Source: Citreicoccus inhibens
GTDB lineage: Bacteria > Myxococcota > Myxococcia > Myxococcales > Myxococcaceae
Reading direction: 5' to 3'
Assembly: GCF_019039035.1 (NCBI RefSeq)
Contig: NZ_JAHNZT010000007.1
Coordinates: 62,001 to 126,000 of the forward strand
DNA: 64,000 nt
Within the stretch, counting starts at the first letter, position 1. Every line of letters starts with the position of its first letter. The notes beneath the pieces are model-generated. The model was not told the origin of the DNA. It was given only the letters and a program-made list of their open reading frames with translations, and ran no database searches. A program made the translations under genes and the position numbers. Shown in pieces: positions 38,905-48,332 of this stretch.

Positions 38905-39498
38905 ATGCGGGTCACGACTCACTTCGCCCTGTGGTTGGCGGGGTTGGCGCAGGCCGAAACGCAGACCACCGCCGCGGAGCGAGCTTGCCTCGCCAAGCAC
39001 GCCGCGGGGCGACGACGACTCGTCGAAGTCGGTGTCTGGCATGGGGTGACCACGCGAGTGCTGCGCGCGGTGATGGACCCAACGGCCACGCTCTGGGCCG
39101 TGGATCCCTATCCCGTGGGGCGCTTGAAGGTGAGCGTGCAGCAGCTCATCGCGCACCGAGAGGTCGCCAGCGTGCGCAATGGGCACGTGCAGTGGGTGCG
39201 CACGACGGGCGCAGACGCAGCCCGAGAGCACCGCGTCCAGGGCTTCCCCGCCCCAGACTTCATCTTCATTGATGGAGACCACAGCTACGAAGGGCTGCAA
39301 GCGGACTGGACGGGCTGGAGTCCGCTGGTCGCCCCTGGGGGCATCATCGCCCTGCATGACAGCCACTCCACGCCCCAGCGCCCGCTGGAGACCGCGGGCA
39401 GCGCTCGGTACACGAATGAAGTCGTCATGCAGGAAAAGAACTATGAGCGAGTCGAAACCTCCGACTCGCTCACGGTGATGCGCCGCCGCGTGAGTTGA
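38905..39498 (+). CDS. Class I SAM-dependent methyltransferase
   Basis: Predicted methyltransferase of the Methyltransf_24 type, likely O-methylating a sugar residue. Motif I is LVEVGVWHGVTTRVLR (about 39-54), and the later FIFIDGDHSYEG and GGIIALHDSH match the family, whose members often use a divalent metal. Length 197. AGGAG lies before the ATG. It starts 32 bp after the acyltransferase gene on the same strand and is probably co-transcribed. Confidence 0.87.
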   Translation: MRVTTHFALWLAGLAQAETQTTAAERACLAKHAAGRRRLVEVGVWHGVTTRVLRAVMDPTATLWAVDPYPVGRLKVSVQQLIAHREVASVRNGHVQWVRTTGADAAREHRVQGFPAPDFIFIDGDHSYEGLQADWTGWSPLVAPGGIIALHDSHSTPQRPLETAGSARYTNEVVMQEKNYERVETSDSLTVMRRRVS

Positions 39499-39512
39499 AG
39501 CGACGGCAGTAA

Positions 39513-39548
39513 TCATGGCCGCGTCAATCACATCTGACGCGGCCATGA
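39513..39548. terminator. Strong hairpin between convergent genes
   Basis: A perfect 14-bp stem (39513-39526 with 39535-39548) and an 8-base loop sit between the methyltransferase (plus) and the RHS gene (minus). On the minus strand it is followed by TTACTG, on the plus strand by CCGGAAA, so it lacks a long T-tract. It is likely a bidirectional terminator. Confidence 0.7.
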
Positions 39549-39559
39549 CCGGAAAGGCG

Positions 39560-42500
39560 TCACTTTTTCGGATCGGGCTTGGTTGAATCCATCAAAGGCA
39601 CCCAGTCAGTCCTTGGGACATTTCCCACACCTTTTCCGTCAATCCAATCCTGATCCTTCCACCCAGTCCGTGCGATTCTGCCCCCCATCCGGAACAGATA
39701 CTTCGACATGTTCTCATCGAACCAACCACCTGGTGGAAAACTGTGTTCCTTGGGGTAAGGAAGGGAAGTTGAGGCCTTTCCACCTTTTCCCAGCGAGACA
39801 TCAACAGAATCGGTCGTCTTAAATACGGCCCCGGGCTTGTCCTTGGTCGCGACTCCATCCTGTTTTCCAACCCATTTCTCACCAGGCTTCAATGCGACCG
39901 GCGTATCCTTCGTCGCCTCAGTAATCGTTATCGACTTCACGACATTTCCCGACGAATCCTCAATAACAATCTCGTCCCCCTTCTCATCCGGCTTCACCAT
40001 GCAGTCATTGGTGTTTTCCTTCTCACACGTGACGTCATTTCCGTCCGCGTCCACGAAGTAGACAGGGTTCCCAGAGGCATACTGGTACACCCCCATGCCC
40101 CTCCCACTCTCGCTCAGCTTGGCAGCCCATTCTGAGGTCAAGAGCATGGGTTCCGGCCCGAGGTACCGCCCGCTGCGCGGCTCGTAGTAGCGATTCCAGT
40201 TCTCGAACAGGTCCGTCTCGGTGTCGTGGTACTGCCCCGGGAAGCGCAACGGCGTCCACGTCGGAGTCGCACCCGACTGGAAGCGGCGATACTCCAACCC
40301 CTCCAGCGAAGCTTCGCCTGTCGCGCCCGCCGTCGTCGGAGACTTGAAGCGCAACTGGAGCGTGCCGTCCGCTGAGGTCTGCGCCCAGTCGGTTGCGACA
40401 CCTGTCCCCACCAAATTGCTCAGCAACGTGGAGGCGCCCGACACGCCGTTCACCAGCGCCCCACTCCCATCCGCCAGATACACTCCGCTTCCGCTCGCGG
40501 TGTCGATGAACGCGAGCCGTGCGCGCATCTGTGTCACCGTCGCGGTCGAAGCCGGAGCCTTCAGCGCGGAGAACAGCACGTCCTGCCCCGTTCCCAGCAC
40601 CGGAGAGCTGGCCACGCGAGCCGTGCGGTTGACCTGTCCATACGGGTCATAGTCGCCCACGCCCGCGACGCGGCGGTACGAGTCCAGGACCATCACCGGC
40701 TTCCCCAGACCATCCGTGACGATGAAGTAGAGCCCGCACTTCGCTGGCTCTCCGTTGCGCGGGCAATCCCCCACCAGGTCCTGCGAGCGCTGCCCACTAA
40801 GGCTGCTGCGGCTCTTGAAGAAGGCAAGCGGCCGGTTGTCGAGCCAGAGGTACTCGTCACGAACCGAGTCCGCCGTCGACAAGTCGAACCCCGTGTGCCC
40901 CCAGTCTTCCAGGAGCCGCGTCCCGTCGTAGAAGTACTCGTCCTCGGGCATCCCCGCCGGGGTATCCAGCAAGTAGCGCTTGAGGCGACGTCGGCCCTGC
41001 GCGTCGTAGAAGTACTCATACGAGCGACCTTCGCTATCGGACACCATTCGATAGACAGCCCCGACGGCCGCATTGGCCCCCGTCGTGGAAGGATCCAGCG
41101 ACAGCACATGGAGCGGTGAGCCGACGGGATCCGTCTTCTGCTTGTAGTCAGCCACCTGCTTGACGCGACCATCGGCGTCATAGCCATAGCGCTGAGTCAC
41201 CTTGAACTCGCGCGGGCACGAACCGCCCGAGCACGCATTCGGGGTCCACGAGCGAGTCATGAGCCAATCCACCCGAGGAGCCCCAGCGTCATACTCACTG
41301 CCGTACTGCCATCCATCCAGGAGTTCAGAGGTCCTGTTTCCGCGGGTGTCGTATTCGTACGCGCGCGACTGATACGACCCGCCTTCGCTCATGCCCGGGG
41401 ACGTGAGCTGCTGCGCGAACCTCAACTGCAAGCGCGCGTCGTAGCCCTGCGCACCTGAACCGGAGTCCGCATATCGCACCGAGTTCGGCGCGACACTTCC
41501 GCTCTCCAGGAGACACGTGTCCTCTTGGAGTGCCTGGTCTCCCTTCCATGTATAGGCGCGCTTGAAGATGTCCCCCAGCACTCCGCCCGCCTCCACCTTC
41601 GAGACCGTCAGCCCAGAGAGCCGACCGGAGGTATCCCCCGTGCTGGCGAAGCCCGTCCCACTGCAGTTCGTGAGCGGCTGGTTCGAGCCGCCTCGGTGGT
41701 ACTCGACCCGCGCCTGCTTGTTCGAAGCAGGCGCGCCGGGCGCGTTGAGCACGTAGGAGCGCAGGCCGCCGAACGGCTCCCAGCGAGCATCGTCAATGAG
41801 CGTCACCATGCCCGACCAGGACGCTCCATCCCACGTCGTCGCGGAGATCGACTTCACGCGGTGCGAGCGCCCCGTCGTGTTGCCGTAGTAGCCGTAGGAC
41901 ACATAGCGCCCACCGGGCATCCACTCATTCATCAACAAGCCCGTTCGGTCGTAATAGAGGACCCGGTTGGGAGAGGCGTTCGTATGGGCGCCGACGCACG
42001 GATGCGTGCGGGCCGCCCAGCCGGTCTGTTTGCGCACTCGGTAGAGGCCAATCATGTTTCCGTGCGCGTCGTACTGGTACCAGGAGTCTCCGAACGAGTC
42101 CGTCAACACCTGCGCCCGCCCCAGGGCCAGCGAGGGGCGGCTCGGGGAAGAGTCAGGACAAGCCGACGGCGCGGCGACCTCGTTGTCGTAGGCAATGCGA
42201 TAGAGCGACTCCACCGAACTCGACGTGACGGCATTCGCGCCCCGCAGGCGTCCCAAGCTGTCGTACTCGTAATCCAGCCACTGCATGACGGTGGCGGCGG
42301 CCATGGCGGGCGTCTGCTCACGGACGAGGTTCCCCGCCGCGTCGTACTCGAACTGATAGATGCCGCGGCCCGGCCCCGCGGAGCCGGACTCTTGCGGCCC
42401 CATGGCCCAAGGAGCATGGACGCGCACGACGTTGCCGAAGTCGTCGTGCTGGTAGTTCACGACAGGCTGACTGCACGTGCCTGCTCCGGGCGGACAGCCC

Positions 42501-45500
42501 TGCTGAACACTCCGAAGGTTTCCGGCCGGGTCATAGGACAGGAGTGTCCGCACCGCCGTTGCTTGTGGCGCGTTGGTCCCCAGCGGCTCTACGAGGCTGA
42601 CCAGCCGATTGAGCCGGTCATAGGAGAAGGCCGTGCACTGCGGACTCAAGGGCTGCGGCGAGCCACTGGCCAGCGTGTTGGGGTCAATCCCTCCGCAGAG
42701 AGGAGGCGGGACAGACGCTCCCGGCTGATAGGACAGGCCCATGCCGATGCGATTGCCCTGCGCATCGAACAGCCCTGTCTGGGAATAGATGGCCGCCGCG
42801 GTGGGCGAGGGTCCCGGAGCATTGGTCCCGGACGCCTCGAACGTGATGCGGCCCAGGGGGTCGCCCTCGAAGTAGCGCGTGCGGCGCACCTCCCCGGTCT
42901 CATCTCGATAGGTCTCGCTCCGCAGCTTCCCCTGGCGATACGTGTAGTCGACGCGCTCGGAATAGACCGCGCCGCCGGGAGTCGCCGAGGAGGCCTTCCA
43001 CTGAAGCAGGTCCGAGCGAGGGTGCGCCCCACCCGAATCAGCGCAGTCCGCCCCTGGTGCAACCCCGAGACGGAAGCACTGCACCTCGTAGTGCCCATCC
43101 GAGTGCTTGATGTAGTCGCCGTGCGCGCCGTTGTCGTAGCCGTATTCCGTGACGGCCTCCAACGGCGTCCCGACCGCGGTCGTGAAGCGAGCCAGACGTT
43201 CACCCGCGTACTCGAAGGTGGTCACGATCCCATTCGGGTCGGTGCTCTGGAGCAGGCGGCCACGCGAGTCATAGGCATCGTAGGTCGTATCCAGGAACGT
43301 CCCGGTGCATCCCGCGCTCGTCGCCTGCGTGCACACCCGCTTCTTCGAGACACGACCCGCCCGCTGTCCCGTCGAGGTGTCCGCCCAGTATTCGTACCGA
43401 GTCAGCGGGAAGGTGTATGCAGGCTTTCCGGAGGGCGCCGCCTTGTCGCAAGTGGTCGAGGACTGACTCTCCACGAGGCAAGGCCCCATCACGGCTCGGA
43501 TGCGCCCTCGCGGGTCCTGCGCCGCCCCCACACTTCGGGAGCAGTCGTCGCTCGTGCAATAGAAAGTCCCCACGAGGCGCGGCTTGCGCTCCCAAGTGTG
43601 GGGGCCGTCCGAGAACTCCCACGTCAGCCCGGAGCGAATGACACCCTGCAACTGATTGGTGAAGGAGTCATATTGCATGAACACCCCAGCCTGGGCGCCT
43701 GGGGCCTCCTCGCTCAAGGCGGAGGGGGAGAGCTTTGACTGGACCAACTGCTCAAACCCGCGCTGCGACGCCGCGCGGGTGGCCCCGCCATACGCGTAGG
43801 TGTACTGGTTGACCAGGAGCGGCGAGCCACCATCTTCACCGGTTGCCCCCAGGTAGACCCGATTGAGCTCCGCAGGAGGAAGGAACCCGGCTGACAGGAC
43901 ATCGGTTCCCGTCGCGAGCCCATGCTCGAAGACCGAGAAGCTCCCGTTGGGCTGTTGCTGATACTGCGCCACCTCGACCTTGCCAGTCCGGCCAACGGGC
44001 GACAGGAACGTCATGTCCCACGCGGTCGTGGCCCCAGCCGTCGCGAGCCCGGCGCACATCCCGCCATCGCACTGCGCGACCACCTGCGTCTTCCCCAAGA
44101 CGGGGCCTTGGTCGCCGCGCGGCGCCCACCCACTGAGCTTCATCAAGAACCGATGCTCAACCGAGGACACCGCGGTCCCCGTTCCATCTCCCAGGAGCGC
44201 CTGGCTGCTCGTGAAGGTCTGGTACTGGTTGGGGCCACACGGGGACGTCAGCGTCAGCGACATCATTCCGGGCACACATCCATTCCCAGAGACGCCAATG
44301 GCGTATGCGTCATGGGGACTCACCTCCTGCCCCACGTACCCTTCAGCGATTCCTCCATCCGCGCCCATCAGGCTTTGCCGGACGACGAGTACCCCGTTCC
44401 GGGTGACCTCCCAGATGGGTTGCCCCGACGCGTCGCGATACGCGTAGTTCTCCATGGTGCCAGGAACCGTTCCGCCTCCCGTCATCGGCCGATCCGGCCA
44501 CTGGCTCCCCGAGACCAGACCTGCCTTGTTCTCCAGATACGAGTACTGAACCGCGCCAGCCTCCACGGTGCCGCTCCGCCCGACGACGTCGACGGAAGAC
44601 AGCACGCACTCCTGGGTCTTCCCCTCGATGAGCGCGGGAACCCGGGCCTGGAGCGCCTGATAGTGGAACACCAGCTTGTCACCACTGGCGGTGGTGACTG
44701 AATCCAGGACTGGCAGGTTCGCGCCCAAGACACCAGCGGTGCCCTCTGAAGGCGAGCACTCCGCTGGGCTCTTGCTGCTGGGAATCGCATAGGAGAGACG
44801 CGCCGAGCGCCGATGACACGAGGCCGCGACGTCCACGCCCGCATCCTCCTGGCCCTCCGAGGGACACGACGATGCGTCATATTGGGCTGGCTCGACGTAG
44901 CTGAGGAAATACGCGCCCTCCCAGAGCATCTTCTGCGAGCGCACCGCCAAGTCTTTCAGCACATAGATGGAGCGAAGCGTCCGATAGTGATAGCGCCCCG
45001 CGGAGGTGTACACGATGAAGCCGTCGCCGCTCCGCTGGATCTTCATGGACTGCTCGGACTCATCCTGGCTGAAGCAGCCATCCAACTCGCAGGCCGCGAA
45101 GGTCTTCTTCGTTCCCGCCGGACCGCCATAGACATCCCAGTAGGTCATGTCTTCGCACGACGGAGTCTGGGGGTCTCCACTGCAGTGACTGCCCGTGTGC
45201 ACCCGGAGCAGGATGAAGCTGTGAAAGTTGTGCCACCATTGGAGAGAGGCACCCGAGCGACCTCCCGTCGCGGCCATGTGGCCGAACGGTGCGGGGAGGA
45301 CCTTGGCTGGGTCGGCCTCGAGCCACGCGTTGTTCGCGCCGCTGAAGTGACGCTCCAGCGTCGCTCCGCCAAAGGGAGCAGAGAGCTTGAGGTCTTTGTT
45401 TGAGTAGCTCGGTTTGAGGGAGCCCAGCGCCACCGGGCTGGCCTGCGCCACGCCGAACTGGCCGGAGCCGCCCAGGGGAGGCAGAGGATTCAGGCTGGCC

Positions 45501-45652
45501 TGAGCGATCTTCTCTTCAATCTCATCATCTGGCAGCGGGTCATCCGCCCCGGTTGCAATGGCGATCACCGCCACCAGACTGAACGCAAAAAACACAACCA
45601 CTGGGGTGCGGCGCCACCAGGGCCCGCCCCGCGTCTTCAGCAGAGGAGTCAA
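39560..45652 (-). CDS. RHS/YD-repeat surface protein with variable C-terminal tip
   Basis: Large secreted or surface protein of 2030 residues. An N-terminal signal/anchor (about 13-35, after RR) is followed by a Myxobacteria-type N-terminal region (~50-700), YD repeats forming the RHS shell (~740-1820) and the RHS core (about 1835-1875, with NWNRYYEPRSGRYLG and YQYASGNPVYFVDADGN). The core autocleavage motif PxxxxDPxG is altered to PVYFVDADG. The last ~155 residues are unlike the rest: Lys/Asp/Thr-rich, encoded by about 50 percent GC DNA (39560-40030) against about 67 percent in the body. Such tips are often toxins, but I recognise none here and no immunity gene follows. The start codon is TTG; a lipoprotein gene lies 37 bp upstream and may be in the same operon. 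Confidence 0.9.
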   Translation of the reverse strand: MTPLLKTRGGPWWRRTPVVVFFAFSLVAVIAIATGADDPLPDDEIEEKIAQASLNPLPPLGGSGQFGVAQASPVALGSLKPSYSNKDLKLSAPFGGATLERHFSGANNAWLEADPAKVLPAPFGHMAATGGRSGASLQWWHNFHSFILLRVHTGSHCSGDPQTPSCEDMTYWDVYGGPAGTKKTFAACELDGCFSQDESEQSMKIQRSGDGFIVYTSAGRYHYRTLRSIYVLKDLAVRSQKMLWEGAYFLSYVEPAQYDASSCPSEGQEDAGVDVAASCHRRSARLSYAIPSSKSPAECSPSEGTAGVLGANLPVLDSVTTASGDKLVFHYQALQARVPALIEGKTQECVLSSVDVVGRSGTVEAGAVQYSYLENKAGLVSGSQWPDRPMTGGGTVPGTMENYAYRDASGQPIWEVTRNGVLVVRQSLMGADGGIAEGYVGQEVSPHDAYAIGVSGNGCVPGMMSLTLTSPCGPNQYQTFTSSQALLGDGTGTAVSSVEHRFLMKLSGWAPRGDQGPVLGKTQVVAQCDGGMCAGLATAGATTAWDMTFLSPVGRTGKVEVAQYQQQPNGSFSVFEHGLATGTDVLSAGFLPPAELNRVYLGATGEDGGSPLLVNQYTYAYGGATRAASQRGFEQLVQSKLSPSALSEEAPGAQAGVFMQYDSFTNQLQGVIRSGLTWEFSDGPHTWERKPRLVGTFYCTSDDCSRSVGAAQDPRGRIRAVMGPCLVESQSSTTCDKAAPSGKPAYTFPLTRYEYWADTSTGQRAGRVSKKRVCTQATSAGCTGTFLDTTYDAYDSRGRLLQSTDPNGIVTTFEYAGERLARFTTAVGTPLEAVTEYGYDNGAHGDYIKHSDGHYEVQCFRLGVAPGADCADSGGAHPRSDLLQWKASSATPGGAVYSERVDYTYRQGKLRSETYRDETGEVRRTRYFEGDPLGRITFEASGTNAPGPSPTAAAIYSQTGLFDAQGNRIGMGLSYQPGASVPPPLCGGIDPNTLASGSPQPLSPQCTAFSYDRLNRLVSLVEPLGTNAPQATAVRTLLSYDPAGNLRSVQQGCPPGAGTCSQPVVNYQHDDFGNVVRVHAPWAMGPQESGSAGPGRGIYQFEYDAAGNLVREQTPAMAAATVMQWLDYEYDSLGRLRGANAVTSSSVESLYRIAYDNEVAAPSACPDSSPSRPSLALGRAQVLTDSFGDSWYQYDAHGNMIGLYRVRKQTGWAARTHPCVGAHTNASPNRVLYYDRTGLLMNEWMPGGRYVSYGYYGNTTGRSHRVKSISATTWDGASWSGMVTLIDDARWEPFGGLRSYVLNAPGAPASNKQARVEYHRGGSNQPLTNCSGTGFASTGDTSGRLSGLTVSKVEAGGVLGDIFKRAYTWKGDQALQEDTCLLESGSVAPNSVRYADSGSGAQGYDARLQLRFAQQLTSPGMSEGGSYQSRAYEYDTRGNRTSELLDGWQYGSEYDAGAPRVDWLMTRSWTPNACSGGSCPREFKVTQRYGYDADGRVKQVADYKQKTDPVGSPLHVLSLDPSTTGANAAVGAVYRMVSDSEGRSYEYFYDAQGRRRLKRYLLDTPAGMPEDEYFYDGTRLLEDWGHTGFDLSTADSVRDEYLWLDNRPLAFFKSRSSLSGQRSQDLVGDCPRNGEPAKCGLYFIVTDGLGKPVMVLDSYRRVAGVGDYDPYGQVNRTARVASSPVLGTGQDVLFSALKAPASTATVTQMRARLAFIDTASGSGVYLADGSGALVNGVSGASTLLSNLVGTGVATDWAQTSADGTLQLRFKSPTTAGATGEASLEGLEYRRFQSGATPTWTPLRFPGQYHDTETDLFENWNRYYEPRSGRYLGPEPMLLTSEWAAKLSESGRGMGVYQYASGNPVYFVDADGNDVTCEKENTNDCMVKPDEKGDEIVIEDSSGNVVKSITITEATKDTPVALKPGEKWVGKQDGVATKDKPGAVFKTTDSVDVSLGKGGKASTSLPYPKEHSFPPGGWFDENMSKYLFRMGGRIARTGWKDQDWIDGKGVGNVPRTDWVPLMDSTKPDPKK

Positions 45653-45689
45653 GTTGAGGTTCTTTCAGCTGTGGCCCGAGGGCCAGGAT

Positions 45690-46142
45690 TCAGGGAACAG
45701 GGGACGGGGAGGAGCCTTCACCGACAACCGCGGGAGGCTCGCGTGGCGGAAGGCAGACGGCTTCCTTCGCGCCAGGGACCACGCTCACACAGCGCCACTC
45801 GGGCAAGCATTCGGCGCTGGATTGACATCGACGGCTGCACACGTAGCCCGAGCCGCGCTCCGGTCGGGCATGCACACATACCTGGCTGAGACACTCCGAG
45901 GCACCGTGCGCGCTGCAGTCCTCACCGATTTGTTTGTTCGCTGCCTGATCCGTAGGAGTGGGCCGCCACTCGCTCACCACGGTCCGGGGTCCATCATCGG
46001 TTTTCGGTAGCGACTCCGCCCGGCTCTTATCAGGTGCCGGGTTGCACGCCACCAGTCCCACGAGGAGCAGAACACTTGCTGCCAGACTCCTCGAACCCAC
46101 CTTCCCCATTCGGGGCCACGCCATCACCAATACCGACATCAT
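45690..46142 (-). CDS. Cysteine-rich lipoprotein upstream of RHS gene
   Basis: Predicted lipoprotein of 150 residues. The signal peptide ends in the lipobox LVAC (Cys about 34). The mature part has eight Cys in a C-x(n)-EC-x-x-VC ... VCS-x-x-C-x-x-x-EC ... RC ... VC pattern, a repeat seen in many myxobacterial surface lipoproteins, and a Pro-rich tail. It ends 37 bp before the RHS gene on the same strand, so it may help anchor or export the RHS protein; this is inference. Start may be the ATG at 46142 or 46139. Confidence 0.75.
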   Translation of the reverse strand: MMSVLVMAWPRMGKVGSRSLAASVLLLVGLVACNPAPDKSRAESLPKTDDGPRTVVSEWRPTPTDQAANKQIGEDCSAHGASECLSQVCVHARPERGSGYVCSRRCQSSAECLPEWRCVSVVPGAKEAVCLPPREPPAVVGEGSSPSPVP

Positions 46143-46145
46143 CCC

Positions 46146-46195
46146 TCACGTGACAGAGCATTGATTGAACTGGAATGCCAGGTCACGTGTGTCAA
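46146..46195 (-). promoter_or_regulatory. Paired CACGTG sites and TTGACA element upstream of the lipoprotein-RHS genes
   Basis: Two CACGTG palindromes lie at 46147-46152 and 46184-46189, 37 bp apart. A perfect -35 hexamer TTGACA (minus strand, 46190-46195) directly abuts the upper one, with no good -10 hexamer 16-18 bp away. The lower one sits just before the start codon. Together they look like an operator pair on the lipoprotein/RHS promoter. Confidence 0.35.
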
Positions 46196-46256
46196 TAGCC
46201 GAGGCTTGTCCGACAAACAAGTCCCCCTTGGGAGACATTCTTTCCTTGTCCCGATG

Positions 46257-47309
46257 TCACATCCTGGGTTCGGCCAGGAGCGCGGCGCCAATGGCTCCCG
46301 ACAGGTCTCCCAGTTCCGCCACGTGGATCAATGGGGCGCGCTCGGGGATGAACAGGTGGGGATACATCGACTCGGCGATACGCCCTGCATACTCAGGCCC
46401 GAGCCGCGTCCCGAGTCCTCCACCCAGAATCACGGCCTCGACGTCCAACAGATTGATGGCAGACGCGATGGCGGCGCCGAGCATCTCGATGGCTCGGTCA
46501 ATCAACGCGATGGCCAGTCCATCCTTCTTCTGCAGGGCGGTCATCCAGACACCGCTCGACAACCGAGGGCGGCCTTTGTCTCGCATGATGTCGAAGAGTT
46601 GGGTGCGTCGCCCACGATGCACTTCCTTGCGCGCCTTGCGCTCCATGGAGGCACGTCCCGCATACGCCTCCAGACATCCCCGTCGCCCGCACCCGCAGAG
46701 CGCGCCATCGGGCTTCACGACCATGTGGCCGATCTCTCCCGCGCCGCCGCGCCCACGCCAGGGCGTGCCATCCAGCACCAACCCACCCCCCACCCCCGTG
46801 CCCCACCACACGCCCAGCACCGAGCGATAGGGACGGCCCGCGCCCAGTCGATACTCGGCCGCCACGGCCACCTGGACGTCATTGCCGAGCACCACCCGCC
46901 CTTTCACCAGGTCGCCCAGGTCCGCGGCCAGGGGATAGGGCTTCTCCCAATCCGCAACCACGTTGGTGGCGTGCGCAAGCGTGCCGTGATTGGCATCCAC
47001 CGAGCCCGGAGCCCCCACCCCAATGCCTGACAGCCGAGGCGTCGCCAGCCCCGCGGAGATCGCCGCTTCCTCCAGGGTGCCGTACATCTCCCGGACGACC
47101 TCACCCGGCCCCCCCTTGCCTGGCGTTGGGTGACGCGCCTGACCGAGCACCTCGCCGCGTGCATCCACGACCACGGCTTCGATCTTCGTGCCTCCCAGGT
47201 CGATGCCGCCCCAGACGCGCAGCTTGCCCGTGCGGGCCTTGGCGGTCCTCGGCATCGTCCGCGGCTTCTTCCGCGTCACACGAGACGTCGTCGTCTTTCT
47301 CGTGGCCAT
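46257..47309 (-). CDS. ROK-family sugar kinase
   Basis: Predicted cytoplasmic glucokinase-type enzyme that phosphorylates a hexose and could supply sugar phosphate for nucleotide-sugar synthesis. ATP site GIDLGGTKIEAVV (about 35-47), the ROK zinc motif GCGRRGCLE with the metal-binding His in GEIGHMVV, and GGGLGTRLG near the end are present. No helix-turn-helix domain, so not a ROK repressor. The first ~30 residues are a basic Lys/Arg/Thr tail not found in standard glucokinases. GGGAGG lies upstream of the ATG. Length 350. Confidence 0.88.
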   Translation of the reverse strand: MATRKTTTSRVTRKKPRTMPRTAKARTGKLRVWGGIDLGGTKIEAVVVDARGEVLGQARHPTPGKGGPGEVVREMYGTLEEAAISAGLATPRLSGIGVGAPGSVDANHGTLAHATNVVADWEKPYPLAADLGDLVKGRVVLGNDVQVAVAAEYRLGAGRPYRSVLGVWWGTGVGGGLVLDGTPWRGRGGAGEIGHMVVKPDGALCGCGRRGCLEAYAGRASMERKARKEVHRGRRTQLFDIMRDKGRPRLSSGVWMTALQKKDGLAIALIDRAIEMLGAAIASAINLLDVEAVILGGGLGTRLGPEYAGRIAESMYPHLFIPERAPLIHVAELGDLSGAIGAALLAEPRM

Positions 47310-47471
47310 TCATGCCTCCCAGTCGCGGCAACCAGGCCCTGGCGCCCTCCGCAATCTGGTCAGCACCGCTGTCGACTGAGGGCCGACGTCCGGGCCAGCC
47401 CTCGGCGGGCCGCATGGGCCTGGGGCACACGAACACACCTCAGCGCGCCCCCTGGGTCCTCCGCAGCTCGC

Positions 47472-48332
47472 CTATGTGGACACAGGCTGAAACAAGAGGT
47501 TCGGAGCCAGCGCCGCCACCGACAGACCATGAAGGGTCTGCGAAGCGGGAACCTCCGCGTAGCCCACGGACGCCAACAACGCCATCACCTCGTCGCGGCT
47601 GGAGCCCGCGCGGCGAAGCAGTGAGTCCACCACCTCGATGACGAGCAGGCGGGGACGCCGCGCCTTCAGCGTGGCCAACATGCCGCGCAAGACCTCGGCC
47701 TCCGCGCCCTCGACGTCCATCTTCAGCACGTCCCACCGCTCCAGCGGGCGCGCCTCCGCCCAAGCATCGAACGTCGTGACCTGCACCGCGATGGCTTGCT
47801 CCCCAGTGCCGTACAACGAACGCACGCCGACATCGTGCGCCCCCAGCTCCGCCGAGCTGCGGAGCTGGGCGGTGCGGGGGCGGTCTCCCAGCGCGACCTG
47901 CACGACCTCCAGGCTCTCGGCCACGCCGTTCCGCAGAGCGACCCGTCGCAGCCGCTCGGCGGTGTCCGGCGCCGCCTCGAAGGCAAACACCCTCCCGCGA
48001 GAACCGTCCTGGAGCATCCGCGCCACGGGCAGACAATGAACCCCGATGTTCGCCCCGACATCCACCAGCACACCGCCGCCCCGCAGCTCCGCCATGAGCA
48101 GGGCATGCAGCTCTGGCTCGTAGGAGCCACAGAAGAAGAGGTGGCGCTGGAGGTTGTCTCCCAGCATCACCTCGAAGCGGATGCCGTCATACGTCACGGA
48201 GAACGGCTTCTTGCTGTAGCTGAAGTGGCGGATCAGCCGAGCATGGAAGGTCCGCGCCAGCCCCGACTGGGTGCTCCAGGGATACACCCCGCGAGCCACG
48301 TGTCCCACGGCGCGAACAATGGTCTTCTTCAC
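47472..48332 (-). CDS. FkbM-family methyltransferase
   Basis: Predicted SAM-dependent methyltransferase, likely O-methylating a sugar of the polysaccharide. SAM motif VLVDVGANIGVHCLPVARM (about 88-107) and the family motif VLKMDVEGAEAEVLRG (about 202-217) are intact. Length 286. The GTG start follows directly on the stop codon of the glycosyltransferase gene upstream (48333), so the pair is co-translated. Confidence 0.9.
   Translation of the reverse strand: MKKTIVRAVGHVARGVYPWSTQSGLARTFHARLIRHFSYSKKPFSVTYDGIRFEVMLGDNLQRHLFFCGSYEPELHALLMAELRGGGVLVDVGANIGVHCLPVARMLQDGSRGRVFAFEAAPDTAERLRRVALRNGVAESLEVVQVALGDRPRTAQLRSSAELGAHDVGVRSLYGTGEQAIAVQVTTFDAWAEARPLERWDVLKMDVEGAEAEVLRGMLATLKARRPRLLVIEVVDSLLRRAGSSRDEVMALLASVGYAEVPASQTLHGLSVAALAPNLLFQPVST

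Noticed and set aside
41525-43738. Plus-strand open frame of 737 codons inside the RHS gene
   Set aside because: Antisense to YD repeats; composition typical of a shadow frame.
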